Assembly: GCA_900708905.1 (NCBI GenBank)
Contig: CAADRB010000011.1
Location: forward strand, 1,172,811-1,236,810
Reading direction: 5' to 3'
Length of the DNA stretch: 64,000 nucleotides
Source of the DNA: Hymenolepis diminuta
Taxonomy: Eukaryota > Platyhelminthes > Cestoda > Cyclophyllidea > Hymenolepididae
Shown here: positions 38,020 to 48,867 of the stretch, one piece after another
How the letters are laid out: each line of letters begins with the position of its first letter
Numbering within the stretch: the stretch's first letter is position 1
Notes under the pieces: model-generated
The model's input: only the letters and a program-made list of their open reading frames with translations
Databases searched by the model: none
What the model was told of the DNA's origin: nothing
Position numbers and translations under genes: made by a program

Positions 38020-41000
38020 ATGTCCGAGAAACCTAGTGCATTAGTAAAATGTATATTGATCGGTGAAAGTGGAGTTGGAAAAACTAGTCTTGTTGTGAGC
38101 TATACTAAGGATGATTATCCTGTTCGGCATGAGTCGACGGCATTTGACACATATGTTGGTAAGTATTTTTTATATTCACTCTTTATATCTTTGAATTAAT
38201 ACATTAAATACAGGTGTTACGCCCAGATTAAATACACAAGATCTTTATTATATCTGATTTTATAAGTATTAAAAGTTTCACAAAATGAATGATTTGCTTT
38301 AGTTAATGTTGTATCATTTTGTTATTTAGTGCTGATAGCTTTCTTTTCCATTATAGTTGATTTGCGTGTTGAAAATCAACAAGTAAATCTACAAATCTGT
38401 GATTCTGGAGGCTCTGTAAGTTCTGCATCGTTTTGCCCCTTATTTTTGATTTCCTGGTGTGTTCATTTGTCTTTGGTACTTTGATAATTGTTTCCTATTT
38501 TCACTTTGATGGTTAAATTTTAGTATATATTGGTCCATATATTTGTCATTCGAATTTTGTATTTGTCCTTGAATCTAACATTTTCCGCAGCTGATTGTTC
38601 CTTGTAGCATTAATTTTAACTTCACATCTTAAACCATAAAAATTGTTAGGATTACCCTGTTCTTCAGGGGCCTGATACACTTATAATTGTCTCTGCAATA
38701 TTCCTGTCATCAACTTGAAAAAGAACACGCTCATTTTGGAATAAGTTTTAAGCTTTCACTGAATTCGACAACTTTGAAGTCATTTTTCATGCATGCATTA
38801 TTTAGTGCTCTGTTCTCACTTTTTCAAGGGAAGCCGCCGTTAGTTGCTCCACTTTCCTAGATGGTTTTCCAATCAGCCTGACAACTTGGCACATTGTTGC
38901 ACTGGCATGTGTGAAAATACACGCCCTGTGAGAAAAGAGAGAAATCCGATTTCATTAGCGCAAAAAATCAAGCCTTTTTCAATGTCTTTTGAAATTTGCA
39001 GGGATTTGGCCCCTGACTTGATATCTATTTCTATATTATCGACAAGTTCTGACAAGTCCTTTGTTCACTATTTTTTTCGTCTTCATTGCTCCAAGATCCG
39101 AACGGTAATGTACATTTTTGCAAGCTATTGTAAATTCTCTTGCTTCTTTTTTGCAAGATTTTTCACGATCAGTAAATTTTCATTAATTTTTGCGAAATTT
39201 GTATCAATTTAATAACGCGTATTTACGATCGCTTTATCGCATTTATCTGTTTCACAAATAAATCGGTTTCGACAGTTAAAGTTGTGCAGCTTGCAACACA
39301 ATGTGGTTTCGGAAATAAGCGCAAGTTCTAACATACGAATTTTTATTCGATAAATATGTCTTATAAAACTTATCATAGACTAGGAGGGAATTCTTTTTGA
39401 AAAATTGTTATTTTGTTTCTTCTTGAGATATTAATTTTAAATCACTACCAAGTTTTTACTGATTATTTTTATCGGTTTTAAAGACATTTATTAGTTCTCC
39501 TTTTACATTTTTAGTTTCTTACCAGTTTTCTACAGTTAGTGTGATGGAGCTTTGAAGGCTTTTTCTAATAAACTTATTTTCCACTTTTTTTGATTATTTA
39601 TTGCCATCTCCATGGTAAGAAACTAAGCAATATTATTGGCCGTTGGGTATCTATCGACCAAATCCGTGGCCTTCGACTTCTCAGACTATCAGAGTGATCG
39701 GCGTACAAAGCCTCAAGAAATAAATGTGTCTTAAAGTTCTTACACTAATGTTGAAACGGACTCACATTAATAGAACAAGTCATGCCGTTTGCATTAGTAG
39801 AACAATACAAGGTTGACTAAAAGAATGAGGAATATAACGCGAAGAGTTTTCACTCATATTTCTATGAAAATTTTTTGCCCGCGATTAGTGATCTCCAGAA
39901 GTACTCCTTGGCACATTATCACTTGACATCTCTTGAATGCTCCATTGTCAAGGCTAAAATTCATTAATAAATCGGATTGGCGTCTTCATGTCTCCTAGAA
40001 TGGTCATTTCATTCCCTCTGTGTTTACAGAGAGAAAAATTCAATTTATTGCTATCAGTTAAGTTTCAAGAAGTCAGCTAGTTTTGTTTCTCTAGTTGGTC
40101 ATCCATTTTCGTTATGTTATAGTTAGATTAGCTTATAGTAGTCTGACATTCCATTAATAAATAGGAGAATTTGACCTGACGAATGTTTTTTATCTATTAT
40201 GGTATTTGGTTTTCTCTTATTAGCTGTATTACATCATTATTGACCAATCAGTTTCTTTTCACTTTGAGTGAAATGTTATTTCTGATGAAACTGTCTCAAT
40301 TTCGTTTAATTGTGCGTGTAAAGTAAAGTAAAGTAATGCTTTTTCCACTAACTGTGCGCTGTTTTTTATTGAACGTTTTTGCATATTAACCATTTTTGAA
40401 TTTGGATATAGCCTTAAGTCTTATCGAAGTGGCTTAAATGCGATATTCTATCTCCTTATCGCTCACTTTCTATTAAAATAGCAATGTTCATGCCTTAAAA
40501 CAACTTCACGTTGGCAGAACTTTCAAACGCCATCAAATCTTTGTCAGATTTTTTTCTTTTTAATTACTATTTCTATCTATTTCCTGTCATTTTCGGTGAC
40601 AATCTGAAATTCTGGCATTTTCAAATCTGACCTCCTAACATTTACTAATATCAGCATTTAATTTCGTTACCGGATTTCTGACGCTGAAGCGTCTAATATC
40701 TTAGGTCACTGAAAATGAGGTGATTTCTTGCCAAGTCTTCTTTTCATTGATGATTCTGGTTTAATTTGCATTTTGACATCCGACTTACATGCAATCGGTT
40801 GGTTTTAACAAGACTTTTTTGCACATCTGTGATACATTTTTTCCAAATAACAAAGTTCGTTCCCTTACGTGATTATAAATCAGTTGATTTTTCACTCCCG
40901 TTTTTATATCAATTGAGGTGTCAGTTTACTGTTAGGATAACGAAACTTATCGAGACTCAATCCAGCCTTCGTAAATATATGTTCCTGTATGTTTCATAGG

Positions 41001-44000
41001 TTTCATTTCGCACTAAAAGTAGAAAATCTAAGAATTTTTTGAGAAAATGTTATCGTTTCTCGTTCTATCGTTCCCTCAAATATGTACCAATGGAATTCGA
41101 ACTAATGTCTTCCAATAAATTTGCATTAAGCCATTCTCTTGGGACATTGAGGTTGTCTTTGCTATTAAAAGTTCTCTTTTTCGTCAGTGCATACTTATTT
41201 AACCTCGAACTATTTTGCCCTATCATCGGACCTTTCGTTGTGTCTTTGGGCTAGAGGAGCTGAAATTTTTGGATCACAGTGTCTTGTTTAGTTCCTTTGG
41301 CGTACGCTCCTCAATTTATACGATGATTGAAAGTAAGTTCCTGTTTCCAAAATTAACAATTTATTGATCAGTTTTTCATACATGGAAAATGGATATGTGA
41401 ATACATAACATGAAGTTTTATTTGAAATTCGGTCTTCTTGCTTTCGATTTCGCATCATCTGAATCAAGCGTAGCTTTATTTCGGTTTTCATCTAATCTCA
41501 TATTACCTTTTGATAATTTACTAGATGTTTTACTAATCTGAACCATCAGAATATCAGAAATAGTAGGTTTTTTTTTCCAGAAATTTTTATGCCGCACGTG
41601 CCCTGGTTCTTATCTATCTGCTCTGTATTCCTAAAACAATTTTCCTTCCGGCGCCTTTGCAGTGCGTTACATAGACGATCACACTCATTTGCTGATAAAA
41701 TTTCCACCTAATTCCCGTTCTTATATAGAAAAAAACCACATTCTAGTTTTTGTCCTTGGTACTACACAACGAAGACTGCAGGTGTGCAATTCCTTGTATG
41801 TAGTTTGTTTAGTTCTCTCTAGGTGCATATTCTCTTCTTTTTCCCAAGTATTCGCACACTGACCTATGGATGTTTTTCTCTCAGTCTCCAAAATCATTTC
41901 AGTAATTGTTTATTTAAGTTTAATGAGTTAGTCCAGCTTTAAAGCTCCATTTTTACATGAAACTATTTTGTAAAGTACCTGTTTGTCTCATTTATAGTAA
42001 CTTCCAATTTTTTTCAGTCATTGAAATATATTTGCAAGAAAAGTGGACTGTCCAGGTCGTTCTTTTTAAACAGTCACTTAGGTCGACTGATTAAAGTAGG
42101 TACGATAGTGGAGAGAGATACGTCAGAACGTTGATATGTAGTATAAGAAAACTGCGTTTCTATTTACTTCAGGTTCACATCCTGTAGAAGAGTACAGAGG
42201 CGGCTAGGTAGCCACGTAAGAGGAATATAAACATGTGTGTATCCGAAGGTGATTGTTAATCATGTCCAATTCGTCGTCTTCACATAAAGATTAGTTGATT
42301 GTGATTAGTGACCCTCAGTTTTGCTTCTAAGCACATAACCATCATGCAATTTCGTGAGTATTGTTGTCGATAATCGAGTCGGATTTTAGGCCTGTTGATG
42401 AACGTTCATATTGTGTGCTACTCAATAACAATTTATTGATTACATAATTGTTTTTTGCCCTTTAGTGGCCTTTTATTGTCTATGGTAAAAGTAAATCCTC
42501 CTCTCTCTATTGTTTAAAATAATCTCTTGCGGTACTTGACCTAAAAAGCACTACTCAATCAATAACTGGTTAGCATTTTATTTTGCATCACAGATCCATA
42601 TTGCATCCTAATTCTTGCATGAGTTCTACCGCATAAATCTCTGAATTCTGCTCTTGAGGTTGTCTATTTGTTTTCTGAGATGCAGTACAGGAAGGGACTA
42701 ATTGTCAACGCTGGCTATGTGACTAATAAGGATTATATCCTTATTCTTTGTAACAGTGTCATCGCACTATCGTCTTTTTCTTCAGTATTAGATAGCTTAG
42801 AGTGACGCAGTGATCGACGTGACCATCTATCAAGTTAGAGATCACCTGATCAATGTCCATCAGTATACATCCAGTAATGTGGGTGACGAACCGCCCCGTT
42901 TAATTCTAGTCGGCAAGAGGTATGTTAGAATACGGGTTTCTCGTAAGAGTGGACCCAGAATACCTTCTCTCTATCCAGGTTAAGTGACGTGATGAAGACT
43001 TCTGCTAATGGACTTGGGAACTTATATATGAAAGCCTAATTGGGAAACATTTGGTAGAAACTTAATAGAATGATGTCATTAGATTAATTTTTTTTTTCTT
43101 TTCAGCCTGGCGTTCGGTCCCTCCGTGAGTTAGCCTATCCTGATGTCCACGTAATAATTCTCTGCTTCTCCGTTGTCCAACCCGAGACCCTCTGGGCGTT
43201 GCGTGATCGATGGCTCCCCGAGCTGGCCGCCTCCGGTCTCAACCTCAATCCCACCGCACTCGAGACAGCCGCTCGAATTGGTTGTCTGCCTCATCAATCA
43301 CCTAATACACCCCGACAACCCGGCCCCGCTTTCATTCTGGTCGGATGCGCTTGTGACCTACGCAATGATATCAAACGTCTGCTTGACCTTTCGGCAAGGA
43401 ATGAACTTCCAGTGAACGATGCGGTGGCTCAAAGACTGGCTGTTGAATTTGGTGCTGAGGCATACATTGAGTGTTCGGCGCTTACTCAAAAACAGCTGAA
43501 AAAGGTGAATCTCAGTTCTTAAATAACGTCTTCATCATCTGGAATAATCTCCATTGTTCATTAATACAAAATCAGTCAGTGAAAATGCATCTTTTTTGAG
43601 AAGAAAGAGGTGGTGAAATTAGAACATTTTAATCTTGAATTGGCAAAGAACTCGAGTAGGTATTGATATTCCTTGTCTTTAAAGAATATTATACTTACTT
43701 GAGGCTGTTAACTTCCATTGAGGCTTTGTTTGACTTGAAAGCTGCAATGTATGCCAATTTTTCACGAATTAGGTTTTGCGTTTATGTGCAATTTCGTTAT
43801 CACATGTTTCAAGAACCATTTCTTATGCATAGAAAGCGTAAATCCGGAACGACAAAAGTGGTTGTTTTTATCTCACTTTCATAGGATATATTGATGATCA
43901 AGCTCACAATATGAAAGATGACCTCGTTGTCTACTTATCCTGCATTTTAACTGCCCCAGATTGTTTTGTCGCAAACAAAACTCATTTTTTATTTAATCTA

Positions 44001-44921
44001 GCAGACGAATTTGGTTACTCCCTCGTCTTCTAATTTGAGTCAATCAGGGCTGAGAATTTTGTGGCTCTGGATTTACGGTTAACAGTCTAATACTGTGGGC
44101 ATCACATTTAACAGTAAGAAGTGCTACAAATAGGACCGGTGGACAATTTCCTGGACTCATTTACGGAAGTGTAAACGACACTTAACTTGTAAATGACTTA
44201 ACTTGAGTAATTTGAAACCACTTATGAGAAGTTTCCATTCTACCGCCCATCTTGTTAAACAGGATTAATCAGCGCAATTAGCCACTCACAGTACTGAATG
44301 TAAATCAATGAATGTAAGTCTCGCAACGTCTGACTTTGACAGACATATTCATTCATCATTAGACCTTCGGCGCTTTCTTGAATACTCATAATTCATTTTA
44401 TGTGCAATAAAACGGATAGAAGGTAACATCTGAGGGCAATTCTCTATTTGTAACAATCGCGACTGGGCTCAAGCCTAATTAAGCTATCTCATGTAAACCC
44501 CCCTGAAGAACGAATTCACCCAAATTCACTTACTTCCTGTGATATCAGTCTTAAGGTATTGTTTTTAGGCAGTTAATAAGATGCTTAGACATTTTGGTTG
44601 TTGTGGTCATCTCCTATTCATGACTACTGGTCTGTCCAAGCTATTTTACCCTCTTGTTCTCTTCTTCAGGTCTTTGATCTCGCAGTATGGTACGGTCTCC
44701 AAGCCAAACAGGCAGTGCAGAACGTCTCAAATGCAAATGCTCTATCCCCCGGTCCCAATGGTCGAAACTCTACCGTTAGTAGTTCTTCACGAAAGTCAAA
44801 GCGCCCACGACAAACTAGCAGTTTACAAGGAAATGATCAACAACACAGCGGTGCAACGAATAATGGCAGCCTGTCCGGTTCGCAACGATCCATATGGAAG
44901 AAGTTGCTATGTCTTCGGTGA
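38020..44921 (+). CDS. RHOU: Atypical Rho-family small GTPase, RhoU/RhoV (Wrch) type
   Basis: Four exons, 38020-38158, 38357-38415, 43106-43504 and 44670-44921, join in phase (849 nt, 282 residues). Motifs in order: G1 GESGVGKTS at 15-23, switch I with T40 (ESTAFDTYV), G3 DSGGS at 62-66 in place of DTAGQ, LCFSVV at 85-90, G4 CACD at 147-150 in place of TKxD/TQSD, Rho-typical LRND, and G5 ECSALTQKQLKKVFD at 188-202. The LRND to ECSALTQK stretch and the end (SIWKKLLCLR) resemble RhoU/RhoV, which end in a palmitoylated Cys motif rather than a CAAX box; here C280 is the candidate. About 25 extra residues (110-138) precede G4, and a Ser/Asn/Gln-rich tail (215-270) precedes the basic end. These proteins act through Pak-type effectors on actin and adhesion. 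The third intron-exon unit is separated by a 4.7 kb intron. Confidence 0.9.
38416..43105 (+). other. 4.7 kb intron 2 of the Rho gene, T-rich on the coding strand
   Basis: This intron separates the G3-encoding exon from the exon with G4 and G5. The sense strand is visibly rich in T runs, above all from 38420 to 42000, and poor in the dispersed repeats seen elsewhere. Open frames inside it (for example 38844-39212) show no known motif. Confidence 0.6.
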
Positions 44922-46133
44922 AAGACTTCAATCCGATATGAATACTCCTCAATATTGCAGTGCAATACCTCTGATCTCGCAGTACTCCCCTCATTCCTCA
45001 AACCTTTGTTGAATATCATTTTTCCTTTCTGTGCACGCCTTCTTACCCCTACTCCCTTCGTTCCTCCCTTTCTTTCGGACTGTCTTGGTATACATTTAAA
45101 GTTTTTTTTGCGTTTGTGAATGTATAACAAATTGTGTTAAGCGGTATAAATAGTACAGATATTTTTGTATGAAATGGTCTTCATTTTTTTGTAGATCAGA
45201 TAGTGAGTATTCCATTGTTATAAGAGAGTTATGTAATCGAATTTTGATAGTATATTTTGTGGTTAGTTAGCAGTAAACATTATGGCCTCATTGTTGGGCA
45301 CTTAATTTCTGTCCCTCATTCGGTGGTGAAATCAGAATTATATAAACATCTTGTTTATCTTTCCTCTCCCTGATCCCAGGCTGGAATGAAAACACGGGTG
45401 CCATGCGTTTCCATGCTAACAAAAGATTTTGAGTTGGCGTTAAATAGAAATAGGTAAAGCTTATCTAAAGCTCTTTGCCGGTACCATCTAATCAATCGCG
45501 AAGCTCCTACCTTTCGAATGCGAACAGTAGACTTCGACTAGCCTGTTCGATTTTCCAGTAAATGTTCCAAGCTTTGCCTAAAGGTCCACATACTATTTGA
45601 CTAAGAAAGTTTATTAGATAATACATGGCACCAAGATTACTGCTCATAAAGAACTAGCTAATCAAAAGTCAGAAATCTGGCTCAATGAAGTTTAGCCCTT
45701 CATTCTCAAAGTTGAATTAACCCTCTGGTCGATCAGTGAATTTCAAAGATTGTTATCAAAGTAGCTTTATAATTTCTTGCGTAATAACAATTTCAAGTTT
45801 ATAAACTGAAGTAAATGTTACTAAGGGATGAGAAACAGAATAAAATATATTCGGATGTTTTTCGATGAGTAAATTGTTCATTTACTGTCAGGTACTTTGA
45901 ATTAATTTTTCTCAGAAATTTATTTCTGGATAAACAGATCATCAATCAGTTCTTAGTATTCAATTTATATATGAACAGGTTAACTGTCTTAATCAAGTGA
46001 GAAAGAAAAACCGTTCCTTGAGTTACTGGTCTTCCTTCTGTGTCTGAACTAATGTCACCATCGTGAGTCTTAACGTACAGGTCAGATTATACATTATGTG
46101 TAGGATATCTAAAGACACATTTATTTTAGTAAT
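44922..46133. other. 3' flank of the Rho gene
   Basis: The first part is pyrimidine-rich and probably the 3' UTR. No canonical AATAAA was found close to the stop; the first seen is near 45839. No other gene is recognised. Confidence 0.35.
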
Positions 46134-46139
46134 TTAAAC

Positions 46140-47290
46140 TAACCCAACTATAATCAATCTATTTTCTATTTCGAAAGATCTCATGCCAAATACTACTATA
46201 ATTAAAGAAATAAAAAAACACGCTGTGATAGTGTCTATAAAAGCAAAACACGGGAATGCAGAAATAGCAAGATTTCTAAAAGTCGCCACGTCTCCGTTTG
46301 TAAAGTTAGAAGAGAGCTGATTGAATGAAAACAATGGAGGAAGAGAAAAGAGCATTGTCAAAGCTCTGCTGACTCATTCACTCACTCACTCAGAACATCT
46401 GAGTTTGTGAGAAGAGTGCATGGCATGGCTTGATGGACGAAAATCATTGAAAATCAATGCACAACATCTTGGCAAAGTTCGTCAAGTGTTTGAAAGAACA
46501 ACAATAAAATAAGGAATGTTGTTCAAGACAAATCATACGGTCTTAGCCGAGGTCGTCAGTTTATGTGGGCAAATCAACTCAGGAGAATCATTGAATGCGT
46601 GCAAAAGGACTCTTAAAGAAGTCGAGGTAACCAGAAGAAGAGGAGTATCTTTGGTTTTTCTCCGACAATAAAACTTCCAGTAGGATCCAAAAGTCAGTCC
46701 AGGAAATGACAGATGGCTATGCGCGGGCAGACTCCGCCGAAGTTCCAACTTTAATGCATGCGCACGAAATTTTCACCAACAGTGATGGTTATCGGTGGTT
46801 TTAGGAGTGAGAGAGGGAAACATTGTGACTCCTCCATTTTTGCCAATGTGCCTTAGAGTTAATGCAGATGCAGATACCTATGTTGAGATTCTTTAAACCA
46901 TTATTGCTAAGCCTTGGATAGATAGCGTAGTCAATAGAGGCAGACCCCCCTATGTCTTCCAACTAGATTCTGTTCCATTCCATAAGGTTCTCAAAAGCCA
47001 TAATTGAATGGATGACTGAGAATGTTTATCATCATGTCACAAAACTTATGACCGACTCAAAACTATTCACTAGACCTTAATCCCTTGAATTATTACGTGT
47101 GGAGTGAGGCGGAGCGGAGCTGGGCGGGAGGGGGCGGGTCAGATTGGAGCGTGGTTGAAAAGGATGGATCCAATAGGTTGATGAATGGAGAACATCAATA
47201 AAGACCACGTGATCAAAGCTCGTGGTCAATCGCTTTCGGACTCGAATTGAGTCGATGACAGAAGCGGAAGGAAGATATATGAATTAAACT
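46140..47290 (+). mobile_element. Decayed Tc1/mariner-superfamily transposase with G-rich insertion
   Basis: Plus-strand fragments appear in family order: a helix-turn-helix start (VSIKAKHGNAEIARFLKV near 46230-46285), CTLKEVEVTRRRG-like linker (about 46600-46640), VNADADTYVEIL and IIAKPWID (about 46860-46925), RPPYVFQLDSVPFHKVLKSH with the second catalytic Asp (about 46943-47003), MTENVYHHVT-like sequence, then LDLNPLNYYVW with the third acidic position Asp (about 47073-47105). Stops and frameshifts are frequent. It differs in sequence from the mariner at 1-1090, so two lineages are present. Between YYVWS and VVEKDGSN an in-frame block of about 45 bp (47106-47150) is inserted. Confidence 0.75.
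47106..47150 (+). repeat. G-rich insertion with G-quadruplex motif
   Basis: The block GAGGCGGAGCGGAGCTGGGC continues with GGGAGGGGGCGGG. It contains four runs of at least three G within 17 bases (47122-47138). It interrupts the transposase reading between the codons for YYVWS and VVEK, and is 45 bp, so the frame is kept. Its composition stands out sharply from the AT-rich surroundings. Confidence 0.55.
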
Positions 47291-47484
47291 TAGGTTAATA
47301 TTATGCTCATTTTTTAGATACAAGAAATTGTAAATTCCAATCATTAACAGTTTTATTTTTGCTTTCTAAAAGTGCACACCTCGTATATTCGTACTGACAA
47401 CCCAGAGGTAGCGATTCGCAAGCGGTTTGCCTATCCGCTAACCTCTATTATGTACTATCAGTCTTTAAGTCACCATTTGCTATC

Positions 47485-47511
47485 GATATATATATATATA
47501 TATATATATAC
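47485..47511. repeat. (TA)n microsatellite
   Basis: Uninterrupted TA dinucleotides for about 26 bp, followed by CCACCGATATATATTC. Confidence 0.9.
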
Positions 47512-47739
47512 CACCGATATATATTCAATACACAATGTATATGCGTAAGTTTCTGTAACGGAAAACCCATAGCATTAGCGATTCATTACTCATTATAAGC
47601 AGAGGATATAATCGTGGCTGGGTTTAGCGCAATTAACCAAAACACAATGTTCAAGCTTCTATGGTGCTGTAGTGGTAAGATTGCACCAGAATTGTTAGTA
47701 AATAGGTTGAGTGTTGATTGTCATAACCTAATTTGCACC

Positions 47740-47900
47740 AAAAACAACTACAAATCCCTCAAATTCAATAATAACATGGGTTAAACAAACCTCAGCACTT
47801 TACTCAAAAGTCTCCTGAACAACGACCATGTAGTACATTTTAAACAATGGTAATTTTTTGAATAATTAATGATAGATTATTAATTTAACTTTCCTTCGAT
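47740..47900. repeat. Interspersed repeat C, copy 3 (diverged)
   Basis: AATTCAATAATAACATGGGT, then CAGCACTTTACTCAAAAGTC, CTGAACAACGACC and GAATAATTAATG follow the order of the copies at 23330 and 30785, with strong divergence. It stands directly left of the second gypsy integrase fragment, as copy 1 does of the first. Confidence 0.35.
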
Positions 47901-47962
47901 ACAAATTATTTGTTTTTACTCAATACCTCACGGCGAAGTTGTTGATCCATAGGTTCGCGCGT

Positions 47963-48867
47963 TTGATCCATCTTGAATTTTTCGACATTTTCTGAAGAGT
48001 TCGGAGTAATGATTTGGACAATGATTGCACTGGCTATCTGGGGTTTCAGGATTCCTCAACAGAGGGAAGTGATGTGTGTCCAGATTAATCTCCGTTGGGC
48101 CTATTTTCAGTTCCGGAGATACTGTTGCGTACCGAGAAAGGAGATACTTGCAATAGCGCACTCAGATTTGGACACTAACGCGAGGCTTCCTCGGTACCTA
48201 AACTTTGAAGAGGTGAGAATCTCTTCCACTGTCTCCCCCTTCCCTTCCCTGTGACATGAGAAGTTGCCTTTTCACATTCTCAACAAGTTGCTTATCTAAA
48301 CCATTAAGAGTAGGCGGGAAGTGAGAATGGAAGATATAAGACTACAACAAGGCCCCCAAATCGAGCAAAAGAGAACTGAGTGACATTTCTGAACACCTTA
48401 GCTCTTGGCACATCCTAATTTGCGAATATCTGGCGGAGACTATTAATGACAGTATCGGTTGTGACTGACTTCATGGATATAGCCTCAGGTCACTTTGAAT
48501 ACGAATCAATCAGGATTAGATAGGAGATTTATCTGATAGGTCCAACAAGACAGAGATTAATGTGAGATCAAGCAACGCCAGTCTTGGAATATACAAGATT
48601 CTGATGATAAGGAGGTGCAGCCTCGCTTACATTTTGTGCGACCACTTTCGACACTGCTTCATATACGAGGGAAAAGTGATTAGGAAGACCGATTTCCTGG
48701 GGTTCTTTGGATTTATCATCCACCAGTGTCGGTCGCTTAAGACAGTAAATGAGTATGAGTTTAGCTCTAATGTGGTTATACTTACCAATACATTTTAGCA
48801 AATTGATAATGGTGGGCGATGTATGAGTTCTCGAGGAGACAAAAGGGCAAAAACTGTCTTTCTGTTC
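47963..48867 (-). mobile_element. Ty3/gypsy-type integrase fragment, copy 2 (dead, identical to copy 1)
   Basis: Every line of this segment that was compared agrees with 23552-24456 at a constant offset of 24,411 bp, so no net insertion or deletion separates them. The stops after GPIR, SYSK and IFAN and the lost second catalytic Asp (FRNVTQF) are shared. The flanks differ: TTGATCCATCTTGAATTTTT versus TTGATCCACCTTTAATTTTT at the left, and loss of similarity after CTTTCTGT at the right. Confidence 0.85.

Noticed and set aside
38844..39212. 122-codon open frame in the Rho intron
   Set aside because: Phe/Ser/Ile-rich composition typical of T-rich DNA, no motif.
44581..45012. 143-codon plus-strand open frame
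   Set aside because: It overlaps the last Rho exon in another frame. The Rho frame joins in phase and matches the family, so this is a shadow.
47395..47470. Possible tRNA or SINE (GGTTAGCGGATAGGC on the minus strand)
   Set aside because: A-box resemblance only; no convincing B box, stem pairing or shared body with the other SINE copies.
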